Source: JAVBKA01 sp031546715
GTDB lineage: Bacteria; Bacillota; Clostridia; Oscillospirales; UBA929
Reading direction: 5' to 3'
Assembly: GCA_031546715.1 (NCBI GenBank)
Contig: JAVBKA010000086.1
Span: forward strand, 1 to 53,065
Length of the DNA: 53,065 nucleotides
This document shows positions 26,298 to 35,041 of the stretch, piece by piece. The first letter of the stretch is position 1; every line of letters starts with the position of its first letter. Position numbers and translations under genes: made by a program. The notes under the pieces were generated by a model. It was not told the DNA's origin. It saw nothing but the letters and a program-made list of their open reading frames with translations, and ran no database searches.

Positions 26298-26329
26298 AAG
26301 CCAACCTCAGTTGGAGAGGCGGTTGGCTT
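26298..26329 (-). other. Imperfect hairpin upstream of the membrane-protein gene
   Basis: AAGCCAACC (26298-26306) can pair with GGTTGGCTT, and a competing CCAAGC/GCTTGG pairing is also possible in the same stretch. There is no T-run, so it may be part of the leader of the membrane-protein gene rather than a terminator. Confidence 0.35.
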
Positions 26330-26397
26330 CCCACCGCTTGGTGACGAAAAGTCTACAAATTAGTATTATACGAAGATACAACACTAATATACCAAAG

Positions 26398-26433
26398 AAA
26401 GACAGTCTCCTGATAGCAAGACTGTCTTTTTTT
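26398..26433. terminator. Terminator of the ribosomal superoperon
   Basis: AAAGACAGTC (26398-26407) pairs with GACTGTCTTT (26420-26429); seven T's follow on the plus strand, and TTTCTTT on the minus strand. It lies just beyond the rplQ stop, so it can end the minus-strand operon. Confidence 0.8.
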
Positions 26434-26450
26434 GAGTAAATTACTCTACA

Positions 26451-26792
26451 CTATATTAATTCTAAAACTGCCATCTCAGCAGCGTCGCCGCGGCGTGCGC
26501 CAAGGCGGGTGATGCGGGTGTAGCCGCCGTTACGGTCGGCATATTTTGGCGCAATTTCATCAAACAATCTCTTGACGACAGTTTCATTAGTCATGAAAGC
26601 AATAGCTTGACGGCGTGAAGCTAAGGTATTAGCCTTGCCGAGGGTAATCATTTTCTCAACCAAGGGAGCAACCTCGCTCGCACGGGTAATTGTAGTCTCA
26701 ATGCGTCCCTTACTTAACGCTTCGGTAACCATGGTTTGAAGCATGGCCATACGGTGCGCTGTGGGGCGACCTAATTTTCTTGTTCCGGGCAT
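26451..26792 (-). CDS. rplQ: 50S ribosomal protein L17
   Basis: 113 residues, the usual short L17 length. The N-terminus MPGTRKLGRPTAHRMAMLQTMVTEAL matches the family, and the C-terminal GGYTRITRLGARRGDAAEMAVLEL is diagnostic. I chose the ATG at 26792 because GGAGG lies eight bases upstream; the ATG two codons earlier is only two bases from it. It is the last gene of the alpha operon and is followed by a terminator. Confidence 0.97.
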   Translation of the reverse strand: MPGTRKLGRPTAHRMAMLQTMVTEALSKGRIETTITRASEVAPLVEKMITLGKANTLASRRQAIAFMTNETVVKRLFDEIAPKYADRNGGYTRITRLGARRGDAAEMAVLELI

Positions 26793-26841
26793 ATACATAT
26801 CCTCCAGTTCTGAGTTGCGCTAACTAATGTAATGTGTACTA

Positions 26842-27789
26842 TTATTGATCTTCTGCAACAAGATTCAGCCCCATTGCATTGAGCTTGCCAATAACTTCCT
26901 CAAGGGATTTGCGTCCTAAGTTTCTGACCTTCATCATGTCGTCTTCGGATTTATTAACTAAATCCTCAACGGTATTAATTCCGGCACGTTTTAAGCAGTT
27001 AAAGCTGCGGACAGATAAATCCAGCTCTTCAATAGTCATTTCCAAAACCTTGTCTCGATGGGACTCAGCTTTTTCCACAACTGTTGACTTACCGATGAGG
27101 TTTGCAGAAAGGTCTGTAAACAGCATCAGATGGTCAGATAAAATTTTCGCAGATAAGGAAACTGCATCACGCGAGGAGATTGTAGAGTCAGTCCAAACCT
27201 CAAGAGTCAGCTTATCAAAATCGGTCATGTTTCCTACACGGGTATTTTCAACTGTAAAGTTGACCTTAACCACCGGAGTGTAAATACTGTCAATAGGAAT
27301 AAGACCAATTACATTTTGTGCGGGTTTGTTCTTGTCGGCGGATACGTATCCACGACCGTGAGAAAGCGTCATCTCCATATCAAGATGTGCTCCCGGATTT
27401 AGCCAAGCTATATGAAGCTCAGGATTAAGAATTTCAACTTCACCGTCGGTTTTAATGTCGCCTGCGGTGACTTCGCCTTCGCCCTTTGCTTCAATATAAA
27501 CGGTACGGGGACCTGCGCTGTGAATTCGAGCAATGATGCCCTTAATATTCAGAACTATTTCGGTAACATCTTCTTTTACGCCAGGAATTGTGGAAAATTC
27601 GTGGGAAACGCCCAGAATTTTCAAAGTAGTAACTGCTGTGCCGGGTAAGGACGACAGCAATATACGGCGCAGAGAATTGCCCAGAGTAGTCCCATAGCCT
27701 CTTTCCAGAGGTTCAACTATAAACTTGCCATATGAGGGATCATTCTCATCTTCAATACATACTATGCTCGGCTTTTCGATTTCTATCAT
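26842..27789 (-). CDS. rpoA: RNA polymerase alpha subunit
   Basis: 315 residues. The N-terminal dimerisation domain has FIVEPLERGYGTTLGNSLRRILLSSLPGTAV, and the C-terminal domain has ELDLSVRSFNCLKRAGINTVEDLVNKSEDDMMKVRNLGRKSLEEV, which binds UP elements and activators. Length is normal. The alpha C-terminal domain matters here because the S10 promoter and the PRTase promoter carry A/T-rich UP-like sequence. It lies between rpsD and rplQ with a 100-base leader that includes two small hairpins. Confidence 0.98.
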   Translation of the reverse strand: MIEIEKPSIVCIEDENDPSYGKFIVEPLERGYGTTLGNSLRRILLSSLPGTAVTTLKILGVSHEFSTIPGVKEDVTEIVLNIKGIIARIHSAGPRTVYIEAKGEGEVTAGDIKTDGEVEILNPELHIAWLNPGAHLDMEMTLSHGRGYVSADKNKPAQNVIGLIPIDSIYTPVVKVNFTVENTRVGNMTDFDKLTLEVWTDSTISSRDAVSLSAKILSDHLMLFTDLSANLIGKSTVVEKAESHRDKVLEMTIEELDLSVRSFNCLKRAGINTVEDLVNKSEDDMMKVRNLGRKSLEEVIGKLNAMGLNLVAEDQ

Positions 27790-27889
27790 GAAAACACTCC
27801 TTTATCGTAGCATTCAATCGACCCTATCCACAGAGGCTTGCGCCTCTGCCATACACCCTGACACTTTTTGTAAAAGTGCCTCTAATGCG

Positions 27890-28516
27890 CTACTTAGAGT
27901 AGAGCTCAACGATGAGATGCTCCTCAATTGGAAGATCAATGTCCTCACGAGTAGGAAGGTTGATAACTGAAGCTTGGCTGTTTTCACGATTTAAGTCCAG
28001 CCATTGCGGAGCTGGGCGTGATGCATTAGCTTCAATTACGTTTTTAAACTTATCAATTCCACGGCTCTTTTGCTTAAGGGCAATAACCATACCCGGACGA
28101 ACCAAGAAAGACGGAATATCTACGCGATGTCCGTTAACTGTGAAATGTCCGTGGGTTACCAATTGGCGTGCTTCAGGACGGCTCATAGCAAAGCCAAGAC
28201 GATAGATAACATTGTCTAAACGTCTTTCCAGAAGTGACAGCAGGTTGTCGCCTGTTTGACCCTTCATTTTAACAGCAAGCTCAAAATAATGTTCAAACTG
28301 GCTTTCTAAAACGCCGTAGTAACGTCTTGCTTTTTGCTTTTCACGAAGCTGCAAACCGTACTCAGAGGTTTTTTTGCGGCCTTGTCCGTGCTGGCCGGGG
28401 GCGTATTCACGACGGCTTACGCCGCATTTTTCAGTAAAGCAACGGTCGCCTTTTAAGAAAAGTTTTTGACCTTCTCGACGGCATAGGCGGCAAACCGCTT
28501 CGGTATATCTCGCCAT
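27890..28516 (-). CDS. rpsD: 30S ribosomal protein S4
   Basis: 208 residues. The N-terminus ARYTEAVCRLCRREGQKLFLKGDRCF has the CxxC...C zinc-ribbon type cysteines (Cys-containing S4), and the S4 RNA-binding domain includes RLDNVIYRLGFAMSRPEARQLVTHGHFTVNG. It is a primary 16S rRNA binder and, in many bacteria, the repressor of the alpha operon. It follows rpsK by three bases. Confidence 0.98.
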   Translation of the reverse strand: MARYTEAVCRLCRREGQKLFLKGDRCFTEKCGVSRREYAPGQHGQGRKKTSEYGLQLREKQKARRYYGVLESQFEHYFELAVKMKGQTGDNLLSLLERRLDNVIYRLGFAMSRPEARQLVTHGHFTVNGHRVDIPSFLVRPGMVIALKQKSRGIDKFKNVIEANASRPAPQWLDLNRENSQASVINLPTREDIDLPIEEHLIVELYSK

Positions 28517-28519
28517 TGA

Positions 28520-28921
28520 TTACACTCTCCTTCTCTTTGGGGGACGGCAGCCATTGTGAGGAATTGGAGTTACGTCTTTAATAAGAGTAACATCCAAGCC
28601 CATTGCCTGAAGTGCGCGAATAGCAGCTTCACGACCGGAGCCAGGACCCTTAACATACACTTCAACAGATTTCAACCCATGCTCCATAGCGGCTTTTGCA
28701 GCAGTTTCTGCTGCAACTTGAGCTGCGTACGGAGTAGATTTACGGCTTCCGCGGAAACCAAGTCCACCTGATGATGCCCACGACAATACATTGCCCTGTA
28801 CATCGGTAAGCGTTACCATTGTATTGTTGAAGGAGGAGCGGATATGTGCCGCGCCTTTTTCGATATTTTTACGTTCTCTGCGTTTGCGAACCACGCCGCG
28901 TTTTGCTTTAGGCTGTGCCAT
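28520..28921 (-). CDS. rpsK: 30S ribosomal protein S11
   Basis: 133 residues. Family signatures are AHIRSSFNNTMVTLTDVQGNVLSWASSGGLGFRGSRKSTPYAAQ and the C-terminal DVTPIPHNGCRPPKRRRV. It forms part of the platform of the small subunit, near the mRNA exit. The gene is followed closely by rpsD and preceded by rpsM. Confidence 0.98.
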   Translation of the reverse strand: MAQPKAKRGVVRKRRERKNIEKGAAHIRSSFNNTMVTLTDVQGNVLSWASSGGLGFRGSRKSTPYAAQVAAETAAKAAMEHGLKSVEVYVKGPGSGREAAIRALQAMGLDVTLIKDVTPIPHNGCRPPKRRRV

Positions 28922-28935
28922 ATTTTACACCCTCC

Positions 28936-29304
28936 TTATTTCTTCTTATTTGCGATTGAACGTCTTGGACCCTTGCGAGTACGTGCATTGGTTTTGCTGC
29001 GCTGTCCGCGCACCGGAAGACCCTTACGGTGACGCTGACCGCGGTAGCAGCCAATTTCAACAAGTCTCTTAATATCAAGAGCGACGTCACGGCGAAGATC
29101 ACCTTCGACCTTTAAGTCCTTCTCAATAATTTCACGAAGACGGGCAACCTCGTCGTCCAACAGGGCTTTAACACGCTTGGAAGGGTCAATACCGGTGGAT
29201 TTGAGAATAGAATTTGCTGTGGTGCGACCAATACCGAAGATATAGGTCAAACCGATGTCAATGCGTTTTTCATTTGGCAAGTCAACGCCGGCAATACGCG
29301 CCAT
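28936..29304 (-). CDS. rpsM: 30S ribosomal protein S13
   Basis: 122 residues. The start MARIAGVDLPNEKRIDIGLTYIFGIG and the basic tail GLPVRGQRSKTNARTRKGPRRSIANKKK are diagnostic. It sits in the head of the 30S subunit and contacts the P-site tRNA and L5. An AGGAGGTG-type site precedes the ATG. A gap of about 150 bases separates it from rpmJ and holds only the small palindrome GCCTGAATTCAGGC. Confidence 0.98.
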   Translation of the reverse strand: MARIAGVDLPNEKRIDIGLTYIFGIGRTTANSILKSTGIDPSKRVKALLDDEVARLREIIEKDLKVEGDLRRDVALDIKRLVEIGCYRGQRHRKGLPVRGQRSKTNARTRKGPRRSIANKKK

Positions 29305-29451
29305 ACGGCACCTCCTGATTATTTTTACAACAACCTCATTAGTCCTAGTTCGTCCTTTGGGATATGAGGTGTTCTGCTTGCAAGACTTCTCGCAAACAAG
29401 GTGATCTGCCTGAATTCAGGCAAGTTACAAGACGATTACTCAAATGGTAAA

Positions 29452-29565
29452 CTAGCCTTGTTTTTGTTTGTGCTTAGGGTTATTGCAGATTACCATTACA
29501 CGTCCGTGACGTTTGATAATCTTGCAGTTTTCGCACATTGGCTTAACGCTTGGTCTGACTTTCAT
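29452..29565 (-). CDS. rpmJ: 50S ribosomal protein L36
   Basis: A 37-residue protein: MKVRPSVKPMCENCKIIKRH followed by GRVMVICNNPKHKQKQG. The three cysteines and one histidine form the zinc site of the C+ type L36. GGAGG is seven bases before the ATG. Its place between infA and rpsM is the normal one. Confidence 0.97.
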   Translation of the reverse strand: MKVRPSVKPMCENCKIIKRHGRVMVICNNPKHKQKQG

Positions 29566-29682
29566 GGGAAAACCTCCAGACTTGATATGTGGTGACGGCA
29601 CTGAGCCGCCTGTAAAGGTGACTTAGCCGTCAACGCCGGTAATACATAGGCGTGCTTGAGCAACGAACGTAACAAAAGATGC

Positions 29683-29901
29683 TTACTTGGAACGCCAAGT
29701 AATGCGTCCTCTGGTCAGGTCGTATGGGCTCATTTGCACTGTAACCTTATCGCCGGGCAGGATGCGGATAAAATTCATACGAAGTTTGCCTGAGATATGC
29801 CCTAAAATTTTATGTCCGCCCTGAATTTCAACTGAAAACATGGCGTTTGGTAAGGCTTCCAGAACAACGCCCTCTACTTCGATTACATCATCCTTTGACA
29901 T
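29683..29901 (-). CDS. infA: Translation initiation factor IF-1
   Basis: 72 residues, the standard IF-1 length: MSKDDVIEVEGVVLEALPNA, then FSVEIQGGHKILGHISGKLRMNFIRILPGDKVTVQMSPYD with the OB fold, and LTRGRITWR at the end. It binds the A site during initiation. I chose the ATG at 29901 with GGGAGGG eight bases upstream. The 5' end overlaps the KOW-protein gene by 14 bases. Confidence 0.97.
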   Translation of the reverse strand: MSKDDVIEVEGVVLEALPNAMFSVEIQGGHKILGHISGKLRMNFIRILPGDKVTVQMSPYDLTRGRITWRSK

Positions 29902-30229
29902 TTGCATCCCTCCCTTTCTTAGCAGAAGATAATTTTTTGGGTTCAAGGTCATTTGCGTCTTGATACTCTGCGATTGCTCGACGGAGTTCAGAATTAGTAA
30001 GCTTTTCGCCGCTTCGAATTTTCTCAGCGACAGGAGAATCGGGACTTGACACCCACATAATATGGGAAGGATTTTTGACCTTTGGCTTTTCAATATGCCT
30101 AAGTCTTCCGTCAGCAACACTGACAGCTTTTTCCTTTGCTTGAAGAACAAACATCAGCCGATTAGCGTCACGCCCCATGCGTGATATCACTAAATCTCCC
30201 TTTCGGAATGTGACTGGTTTTATCGTCAT
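29888..30229 (-). CDS. KOW-domain RNA-binding protein (L14e-like)
   Basis: 113 residues. The first 40 form a KOW/SH3-like domain (FRKGDLVISRMGRDANRLMFVLQ), and a polar helical extension follows. A protein of this kind between map and infA is typical of clostridial ribosomal operons and is usually named ribosomal protein L14E/L6E/L27E-like or KOW domain protein. A role in ribosome binding is inferred from fold and context only. Overlaps map by four bases and infA by 14. Confidence 0.85.
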   Translation of the reverse strand: MTIKPVTFRKGDLVISRMGRDANRLMFVLQAKEKAVSVADGRLRHIEKPKVKNPSHIMWVSSPDSPVAEKIRSGEKLTNSELRRAIAEYQDANDLEPKKLSSAKKGRDANVKG

Positions 30230-30984
30230 AGGCTTCCCTCAACCAGCGTTAAGAGCTCCGGCTCACCATCGGTTATCAGAATCGTATGCTCGTAATGAGC
30301 AGACAGCTTTTTGTCTGCAGTGACAACTGTCCAGTCGTCACGGAGAACGTTTATGCTGTCAGTGCCGCTGTTAATCATTGGCTCAACGCATATTGTCATG
30401 CCTGCCATAAGCCTAACTCCACCCCGCTGGGAGATAAAGTTTGGAACCTCTGGGTCTTCATGAAGTGCCTTGCCAATGCCGTGCCCTGTATAATCCTTAA
30501 CCACTGAATAGCCTGCGCCTTCAGCATGTTGCTGTACCGCTCTTGATATATCAGTCACACGAAAGCCAGTTTTTGCAAACTCCAACGCCTTATAGAAGCA
30601 CTCGCGAGTAACCTTAACCAGCCGCATGGCCTCAGGGTCAGCCTTACCGCATATAACGGTAGCGGCAGTATCACCATGAAAGCCATTGATATAGGCACCT
30701 ACGTCTAAGCTAACTACATCGCCGTCGCGAAGCTTGCGTCTTCCAGGTATTCCGTGGATGACCTCATCGTTTACCGAGATGCATATGGCTGACGGATAAC
30801 CTCTGTAGCCAAGAAACGACGCTTTAGCACCGTTCTCTGCCAAAAACTTGCGCACAAACTGGTCAATTGAGGCAGTCGTAACGCCTGGGGCAACCATCCG
30901 ACAAGCATCCCGAAGGCAAAGACCGGCAATTCTGCCGGCTTGCCTCATTGCTGAAATATCAGCATCGGATTTAATCGCAATCAT
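30226..30984 (-). CDS. map: Methionine aminopeptidase, type I
   Basis: 252 residues. Metal-binding residues lie in the expected motifs: GDVVSLDVGAYINGFHGDTAATVICG (two aspartates), GHGIGKALHEDPEVPN (histidine) and the late glutamates in CVEPMINSG and HYEHTILIT. It removes the initiator methionine from nascent proteins in the cytoplasm. Overlaps adk and the KOW gene by four bases each, so the three are translated in series. Confidence 0.97.
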   Translation of the reverse strand: MIAIKSDADISAMRQAGRIAGLCLRDACRMVAPGVTTASIDQFVRKFLAENGAKASFLGYRGYPSAICISVNDEVIHGIPGRRKLRDGDVVSLDVGAYINGFHGDTAATVICGKADPEAMRLVKVTRECFYKALEFAKTGFRVTDISRAVQQHAEGAGYSVVKDYTGHGIGKALHEDPEVPNFISQRGGVRLMAGMTICVEPMINSGTDSINVLRDDWTVVTADKKLSAHYEHTILITDGEPELLTLVEGSL

Positions 30985-31616
30985 ATAATCTGTAATGCGT
31001 CAAGAGTTCTCTGAGAGGTCACCTTCACTTCGTCATGAGAAATGACATGGCGGAGGATTCCTTTGTTCTCATAAAAGCCTTTCAGCGGTTCGGTTTGCTG
31101 GTGGTACACACGCAGACGGTCACGGACGGTAGCAGGGTTATCATCATCACGTTGGATTAATGCTCCGCCGCAATCATCACAAACACTTTCTAACTTCGGG
31201 GGACTGAATACAGTGTGGTATGGCTTACCGCACACTCCACAAACTCTGCGTCCTGTAAGACGCTGCTCAATTTCTTCGTCAGCCACCTCAATTGATATAA
31301 CTGCATCAATTTTAACGCCTGCGTTGTCAAGAGCTTCTGCCTGCGGTTTTGTACGTGGGAAGCCGTCTAAAATATAACCCGCTTCACAATCCTGCTCCGC
31401 AAGTCTCACCTTAATAATCTCCAGCACCAGTTCATCGGGCACTAACTGACCTGCGTCAATAAAAACTTTCGCTTTCAGACCGATGTCATTCTGTGCTTTG
31501 ATGGCGGCACGAAGAATGTTTCCGGTGGATATTGTGGGTACGTGAAGCACTTCTTGAAGATTCTCAGCCTGCGTTCCCTTGCCTGAGCCGGGTGCGCCTA
31601 GCAAAATAATTTTCAT
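30981..31616 (-). CDS. adk: Adenylate kinase
   Basis: About 211 residues. P-loop GAPGSGKGTQAENL at the start, STGNILRAAIKAQ (NMP site), and GFPRTKPQAEALD. The long LID domain contains the four cysteines CGVCGKPY...CDDCGG, the zinc form common in Gram-positives. It interconverts AMP, ADP and ATP. I chose ATG 31616 (MKIILLGAPG); the frame also has a GTG at 31622 that overlaps the secY stop. Confidence 0.97.
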   Translation of the reverse strand: MKIILLGAPGSGKGTQAENLQEVLHVPTISTGNILRAAIKAQNDIGLKAKVFIDAGQLVPDELVLEIIKVRLAEQDCEAGYILDGFPRTKPQAEALDNAGVKIDAVISIEVADEEIEQRLTGRRVCGVCGKPYHTVFSPPKLESVCDDCGGALIQRDDDNPATVRDRLRVYHQQTEPLKGFYENKGILRHVISHDEVKVTSQRTLDALQII

Positions 31617-31621
31617 CAGCA

Positions 31622-32893
31622 CTATTCCAAGAAGCCTTTGTAGTGGCGCATCAGCATTTGAGACTCAATCTGCCTGACTGTTTCCAGTGCAACACCAACC
31701 ACAATTAGCAAAGAGGTTCCGCCAAGGGCAAGACCTTGAAGCTGATTGCTGAAGTTACTCATAATGTTAGGAATAGTAGCGATTACGCCAAGGAAAATAG
31801 CTCCGAAAAGAGTAATTTTGTTAAGAACCTTTTTAATGAAATCGCTGGTGGGCTTGCCGGCTCTAAAGCCGGGGATAAAGCCGCCGTTTTGCTTGAGGTT
31901 GTTGGCGATTTCAATGGGGTTAAACTGAATACTCTGATAGAAATAGCTGAAAGCAATGATTAAAACAAAGTAAAGGACAATATAGAACGCTGAGCCGTAC
32001 GCAATGAAGTTCGAGAAACCAAACCAGAAAGTGCCTTCGTCTGGCTTAGGGAAAAACATTCCGATTGTCGCCGGCATAGACGCGATTGCCTGAGCAAAGA
32101 TGATAGGCATGACGCCTGACATATTTACCTTAATCGGCAGGTGAGTTGACTGACCGCCGTACATTTTACGTCCTACCATGCGCTTGGAGTACTGAATTGG
32201 AATGCGGCGTTCTGCGTTTGTGATAAATACCACGAATACGATTGCAGCCACACCTAAAATCAGAAGTAGTGGAGCAAGAATCATTCCCTCGCGGGTTTGA
32301 ACCATTGCGACAAGGGAGGATACCATTGCCGGACCACGTGATACGATTGATGCAAAAAGGATAATTGATATACCGTTGCCGATACCGAATTCTGTAACCT
32401 GTTCGCCAAGCCACATAATAAATGCAGAGCCTGCGGTAAAGGTGAGAATGATAACGACAGCAGCAAAGAAGGATTCGTCAACAAGTGTGCCTTGAGATCT
32501 AAGCAGTGAGTAGTAAGCCCAGCCCATAAGAAGACCTAAGCCAACGGTTGCATATCTAGTTATAGACGCAATTTTCTTTTTGCCCTCTTCGCCGCCTTCT
32601 TTTTGAAGTCTCTCAAGAGCAGGAATACCTACTGTCAAAAGATTCATAATAATGGAGGCGTTGATATACGGCTGAATAGAAAGCGCAAACAAAGTTCCTT
32701 TGCTGAAAGCACCGCCGCTCATCATGTCGAACATGCCAAAAATAGTGGCTGTATCGAGTTTAAACAAACTCATGTCAACGAATGGAACGGGAATTTGAGC
32801 GCCGAATCTGTAAACAACTAGAATGAAGACTGTAAACAGTATTTTCTTTCGCAGATCCGGAATTCGCCACGCATTACGCAGCGTCTCTAACAT
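31622..32893 (-). CDS. secY: Protein translocase subunit SecY
   Basis: 423 residues with ten membrane helices. Family stretches include FGAQIPVPFVDMS, GGAFSKGTLFALSIQPYINASIIMNLL, WLGEQVTEFGIGNGISIILFASIV and ALETVRQIESQMLMRHYKGFL. It is the channel of the Sec translocon. It lies between rplO and adk as in most Firmicutes, starting two bases after the rplO stop. Confidence 0.98.
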   Translation of the reverse strand: MLETLRNAWRIPDLRKKILFTVFILVVYRFGAQIPVPFVDMSLFKLDTATIFGMFDMMSGGAFSKGTLFALSIQPYINASIIMNLLTVGIPALERLQKEGGEEGKKKIASITRYATVGLGLLMGWAYYSLLRSQGTLVDESFFAAVVIILTFTAGSAFIMWLGEQVTEFGIGNGISIILFASIVSRGPAMVSSLVAMVQTREGMILAPLLLILGVAAIVFVVFITNAERRIPIQYSKRMVGRKMYGGQSTHLPIKVNMSGVMPIIFAQAIASMPATIGMFFPKPDEGTFWFGFSNFIAYGSAFYIVLYFVLIIAFSYFYQSIQFNPIEIANNLKQNGGFIPGFRAGKPTSDFIKKVLNKITLFGAIFLGVIATIPNIMSNFSNQLQGLALGGTSLLIVVGVALETVRQIESQMLMRHYKGFLE

Positions 32894-32895
32894 AG

Positions 32896-33336
32896 TTATT
32901 TCACCTCTGCTTTTGCGCCTGCTGCAGTAATTTTTTGCATTGCCGCCTCAGAAAACGCAGCAGCCTGAATGGTTACTTTCTTTGTCAGTTCGCCACCGCC
33001 AAGAATTTTCAGTCCGAACTTGCAGTTGTCAACGAGTTTTGCCTTTATAAGCTCATTAACGCCGACGACAGTACCGTCTTCAAAGCAGTTAAAAGCAGAT
33101 ACATTTAGAGATGTGTACGGTTCAGCAAAAATATTGTTGAAGCCGCGTTTTGGCAGACGGCGGTGTAAAGGCATTTGTCCGCCTTCAAAGCCGCGCTTTG
33201 AGGCATAACCGCTACGAGCTTTTGCGCCCTTATGACCCTTGCCGCAGGTCTTGCCATTGCCGGAGCCTATACCACGACCGATTCTGAAGCCTTCAGTGGT
33301 TGCACCAACGGGAGAAGCTAAATCATGCAGTTTCAT
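32896..33336 (-). CDS. rplO: 50S ribosomal protein L15
   Basis: 146 residues. MKLHDLASPVGATTEGFRIGRGIGSGNGKTCGKGHKGAKARSG is the usual basic glycine-rich N-terminus, and the C-terminal LKILGGGELTKKVTIQAAAFSEAAMQKI is diagnostic. I chose ATG 33336; the frame opens with a GTG at 33345 overlapping the rpmD stop, but the family starts at MKLHDL. Confidence 0.97.
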   Translation of the reverse strand: MKLHDLASPVGATTEGFRIGRGIGSGNGKTCGKGHKGAKARSGYASKRGFEGGQMPLHRRLPKRGFNNIFAEPYTSLNVSAFNCFEDGTVVGVNELIKAKLVDNCKFGLKILGGGELTKKVTIQAAAFSEAAMQKITAAGAKAEVK

Positions 33337-33341
33337 TGTGT

Positions 33342-33521
33342 TCACCGACTTTCTTCAACACGGATAAGATAGCTGATTTGAGCAAGCTTACCCTTTGTCT
33401 GTGCATTGTCAGGCTGCTCGGTGGTATTGCCAATTCTGCGTAAGCCCAGTGACTGCGCAGTAGCAATATGTTTATCGTTGCGGCCAGCTAGGCTCTTGAC
33501 CAACGTAATTTTTATCGCCAT
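33342..33521 (-). CDS. rpmD: 50S ribosomal protein L30
   Basis: A 59-residue protein: MAIKITLVKSLAGRNDKHIA, then TAQSLGLRRIGNTTEQPDNAQ and TKGKLAQISYLIRVEESR. This is the whole L30 fold, with the conserved LVKSL.G, GLRRI..T and ISYLI.VEE segments. An AGGAGG-type site precedes it. It occupies the usual place between rpsE and rplO. Confidence 0.96.
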   Translation of the reverse strand: MAIKITLVKSLAGRNDKHIATAQSLGLRRIGNTTEQPDNAQTKGKLAQISYLIRVEESR

Positions 33522-33535
33522 GACTGTATACCTCC

Positions 33536-34084
33536 TTAACCCTCTTGATTAGCCTTGACCTGAGCAGGTCTTTTCAGTCCTAGAATTTCAGCGGTAGAGC
33601 GTCCACGAATTCTCGAGACTTCCTCTAAGCTTTTCATGGACTTCAAGGCTTCCATAGTAGCAGTAACAACGTTTTGCGGATTATTTGAACGTAAAGATTT
33701 TGTACGGATATCGCGAATACCGGCCATTTCAAGCACAGCACGAACAGGACCGCCAGCGATTACGCCAGTACCAGGTGCGGCAGGCTTAAGAAGAACCTTG
33801 CCAGCTCCGAAAATTCCTACAGCCTCGTGAGGGATTGTTGTCCCCTTAAGGTTTACGAATACCATGTTTTTCTTTGCATCTTCAATTCCTTTGCGAATTG
33901 CATCAGGAACTTCAGAAGCCTTGCCTAAGCCGTAGCCGACATTGCCTTTACCATCACCGACTACAACAAGGGCTGCAAACTTAAAGATGCGTCCGCCTTT
34001 GACGGTTTTGGATACACGATTGAGCGCCACAACTTTTTCATGGAGATCAACTGCTGCCGGGTCAAATTTGTTATTTTGCGCCAT
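33536..34084 (-). CDS. rpsE: 30S ribosomal protein S5
   Basis: 182 residues. HEKVVALNRVSKTVKGGRIFKFAALVVVGDGKGNVGYGLGKASEVPDAIRKG is the double-stranded RNA-binding half, and the C-terminal half has APGTGVIAGGPVRAVLEMAGIRDI. It helps decoding fidelity. I chose ATG 34084 (MAQNNKFD) with GGGGAGG upstream; the frame is open further upstream but has no better start. Confidence 0.97.
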   Translation of the reverse strand: MAQNNKFDPAAVDLHEKVVALNRVSKTVKGGRIFKFAALVVVGDGKGNVGYGLGKASEVPDAIRKGIEDAKKNMVFVNLKGTTIPHEAVGIFGAGKVLLKPAAPGTGVIAGGPVRAVLEMAGIRDIRTKSLRSNNPQNVVTATMEALKSMKSLEEVSRIRGRSTAEILGLKRPAQVKANQEG

Positions 34085-34103
34085 TATTTTTGTTCCTCCC
34101 CGT

Positions 34104-34463
34104 CTAGAATTGGAGTCCGCCCTCACGGGCGCCCTCTGCAAGCTCTTTAATGCGTCCGTGGTAGACATATCCGCCGCGGTCGAAAACTACTGCGGTGATA
34201 CCCTTGGCAATTGCCTTTTTGGCGACTGCCTTGCCGACTTCACGAGCTGCTGTTTTGTTTCCGCCGTAGGTTGTAAATTCCTTTTCTAAGGAGCTGGCAC
34301 TGACAAGGGTGTTACCTGTAGTGTCGTCAATAATCTGTGCATAAATGTTTGAATTGCTGCGGAATACGTTGAGGCGAGGGCACTCGGAACAACCGGAAAT
34401 CTTTCCGCGGACTCTGAGATGCCTCTTTTGACGTTGTGCGTTTGAATCACGTTTTGATACCAT
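34104..34463 (-). CDS. rplR: 50S ribosomal protein L18
   Basis: 119 residues: QRQKRHLRVRGKISGCSECPRLNVFRSNSNIYAQIIDD and the C-terminal VVFDRGGYVYHGRIKELAEGAREGGLQF. It binds 5S rRNA with L5. It follows rplF by 15 bases with GGAGGGA upstream. Confidence 0.98.
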   Translation of the reverse strand: MVSKRDSNAQRQKRHLRVRGKISGCSECPRLNVFRSNSNIYAQIIDDTTGNTLVSASSLEKEFTTYGGNKTAAREVGKAVAKKAIAKGITAVVFDRGGYVYHGRIKELAEGAREGGLQF

Positions 34464-34478
34464 TGGTTATTCCCTCCC

Positions 34479-35030
34479 TTACTTTTTCTTGCCGCCGGTC
34501 TTGCCTTCTTTGCGGCGAATGACCTCGTTGACATATTTGATACCCTTGCCCTTGTACGGCTCAGGCGGACGTTTCTCTCGAATTTCAGCGGCTAGCTGAC
34601 CGACTTTTTGCTTGTTACAGCCCGAAACAATAATCTTGTTTGGTGCTGGAACATCAATTGTCAAGTCAGAAGGCTCGTCAAATGTAACTTGATGGCTGTA
34701 TCCGATGTTAAGGACTAATTGCTTACCGTTCTTAGAAGCACGATAACCTACACCGTTAATTTCAAGCTCTCGCGTGAAGCCGGTGGTTACGCCAACAACC
34801 ATGTTGTTGAGCAAAGTACGTGTTAATCCGTGAAGTGAGCGGTTTTCCTTTTCATCGTTAGGACGGGTGATGACATATGCGCCAGAGTCGTCCTTGGTGA
34901 TGGTCATTGCGGAGTGCAGCTGCTGCACTAATGTGCCTTTTGGACCTTTTACGGTTACTACGTTACCTGTTTCAACCTTTAATTCGACACCTGCCGGTAA
35001 GGTGACAGGTAATCTACCAATTCGTGACAT
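34479..35030 (-). CDS. rplF: 50S ribosomal protein L6
   Basis: 183 residues. MSRIGRLPVTLPAGVELKVE at the start, the duplicated L6 fold, and the C-terminal signature PEPYKGKGIKYVNEVIRRKEGKTGGKKK. It binds near the GTPase-associated region of the large subunit. It lies between rpsH and rplR. Confidence 0.98.
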   Translation of the reverse strand: MSRIGRLPVTLPAGVELKVETGNVVTVKGPKGTLVQQLHSAMTITKDDSGAYVITRPNDEKENRSLHGLTRTLLNNMVVGVTTGFTRELEINGVGYRASKNGKQLVLNIGYSHQVTFDEPSDLTIDVPAPNKIIVSGCNKQKVGQLAAEIREKRPPEPYKGKGIKYVNEVIRRKEGKTGGKKK

Positions 35031-35041
35031 AGTAAACCCCC

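Noticed and set aside
29683..30150. 155-codon frame including infA
   Set aside because: Only the last 72 codons are IF-1; the upstream part is an alternative frame of the KOW-protein gene.
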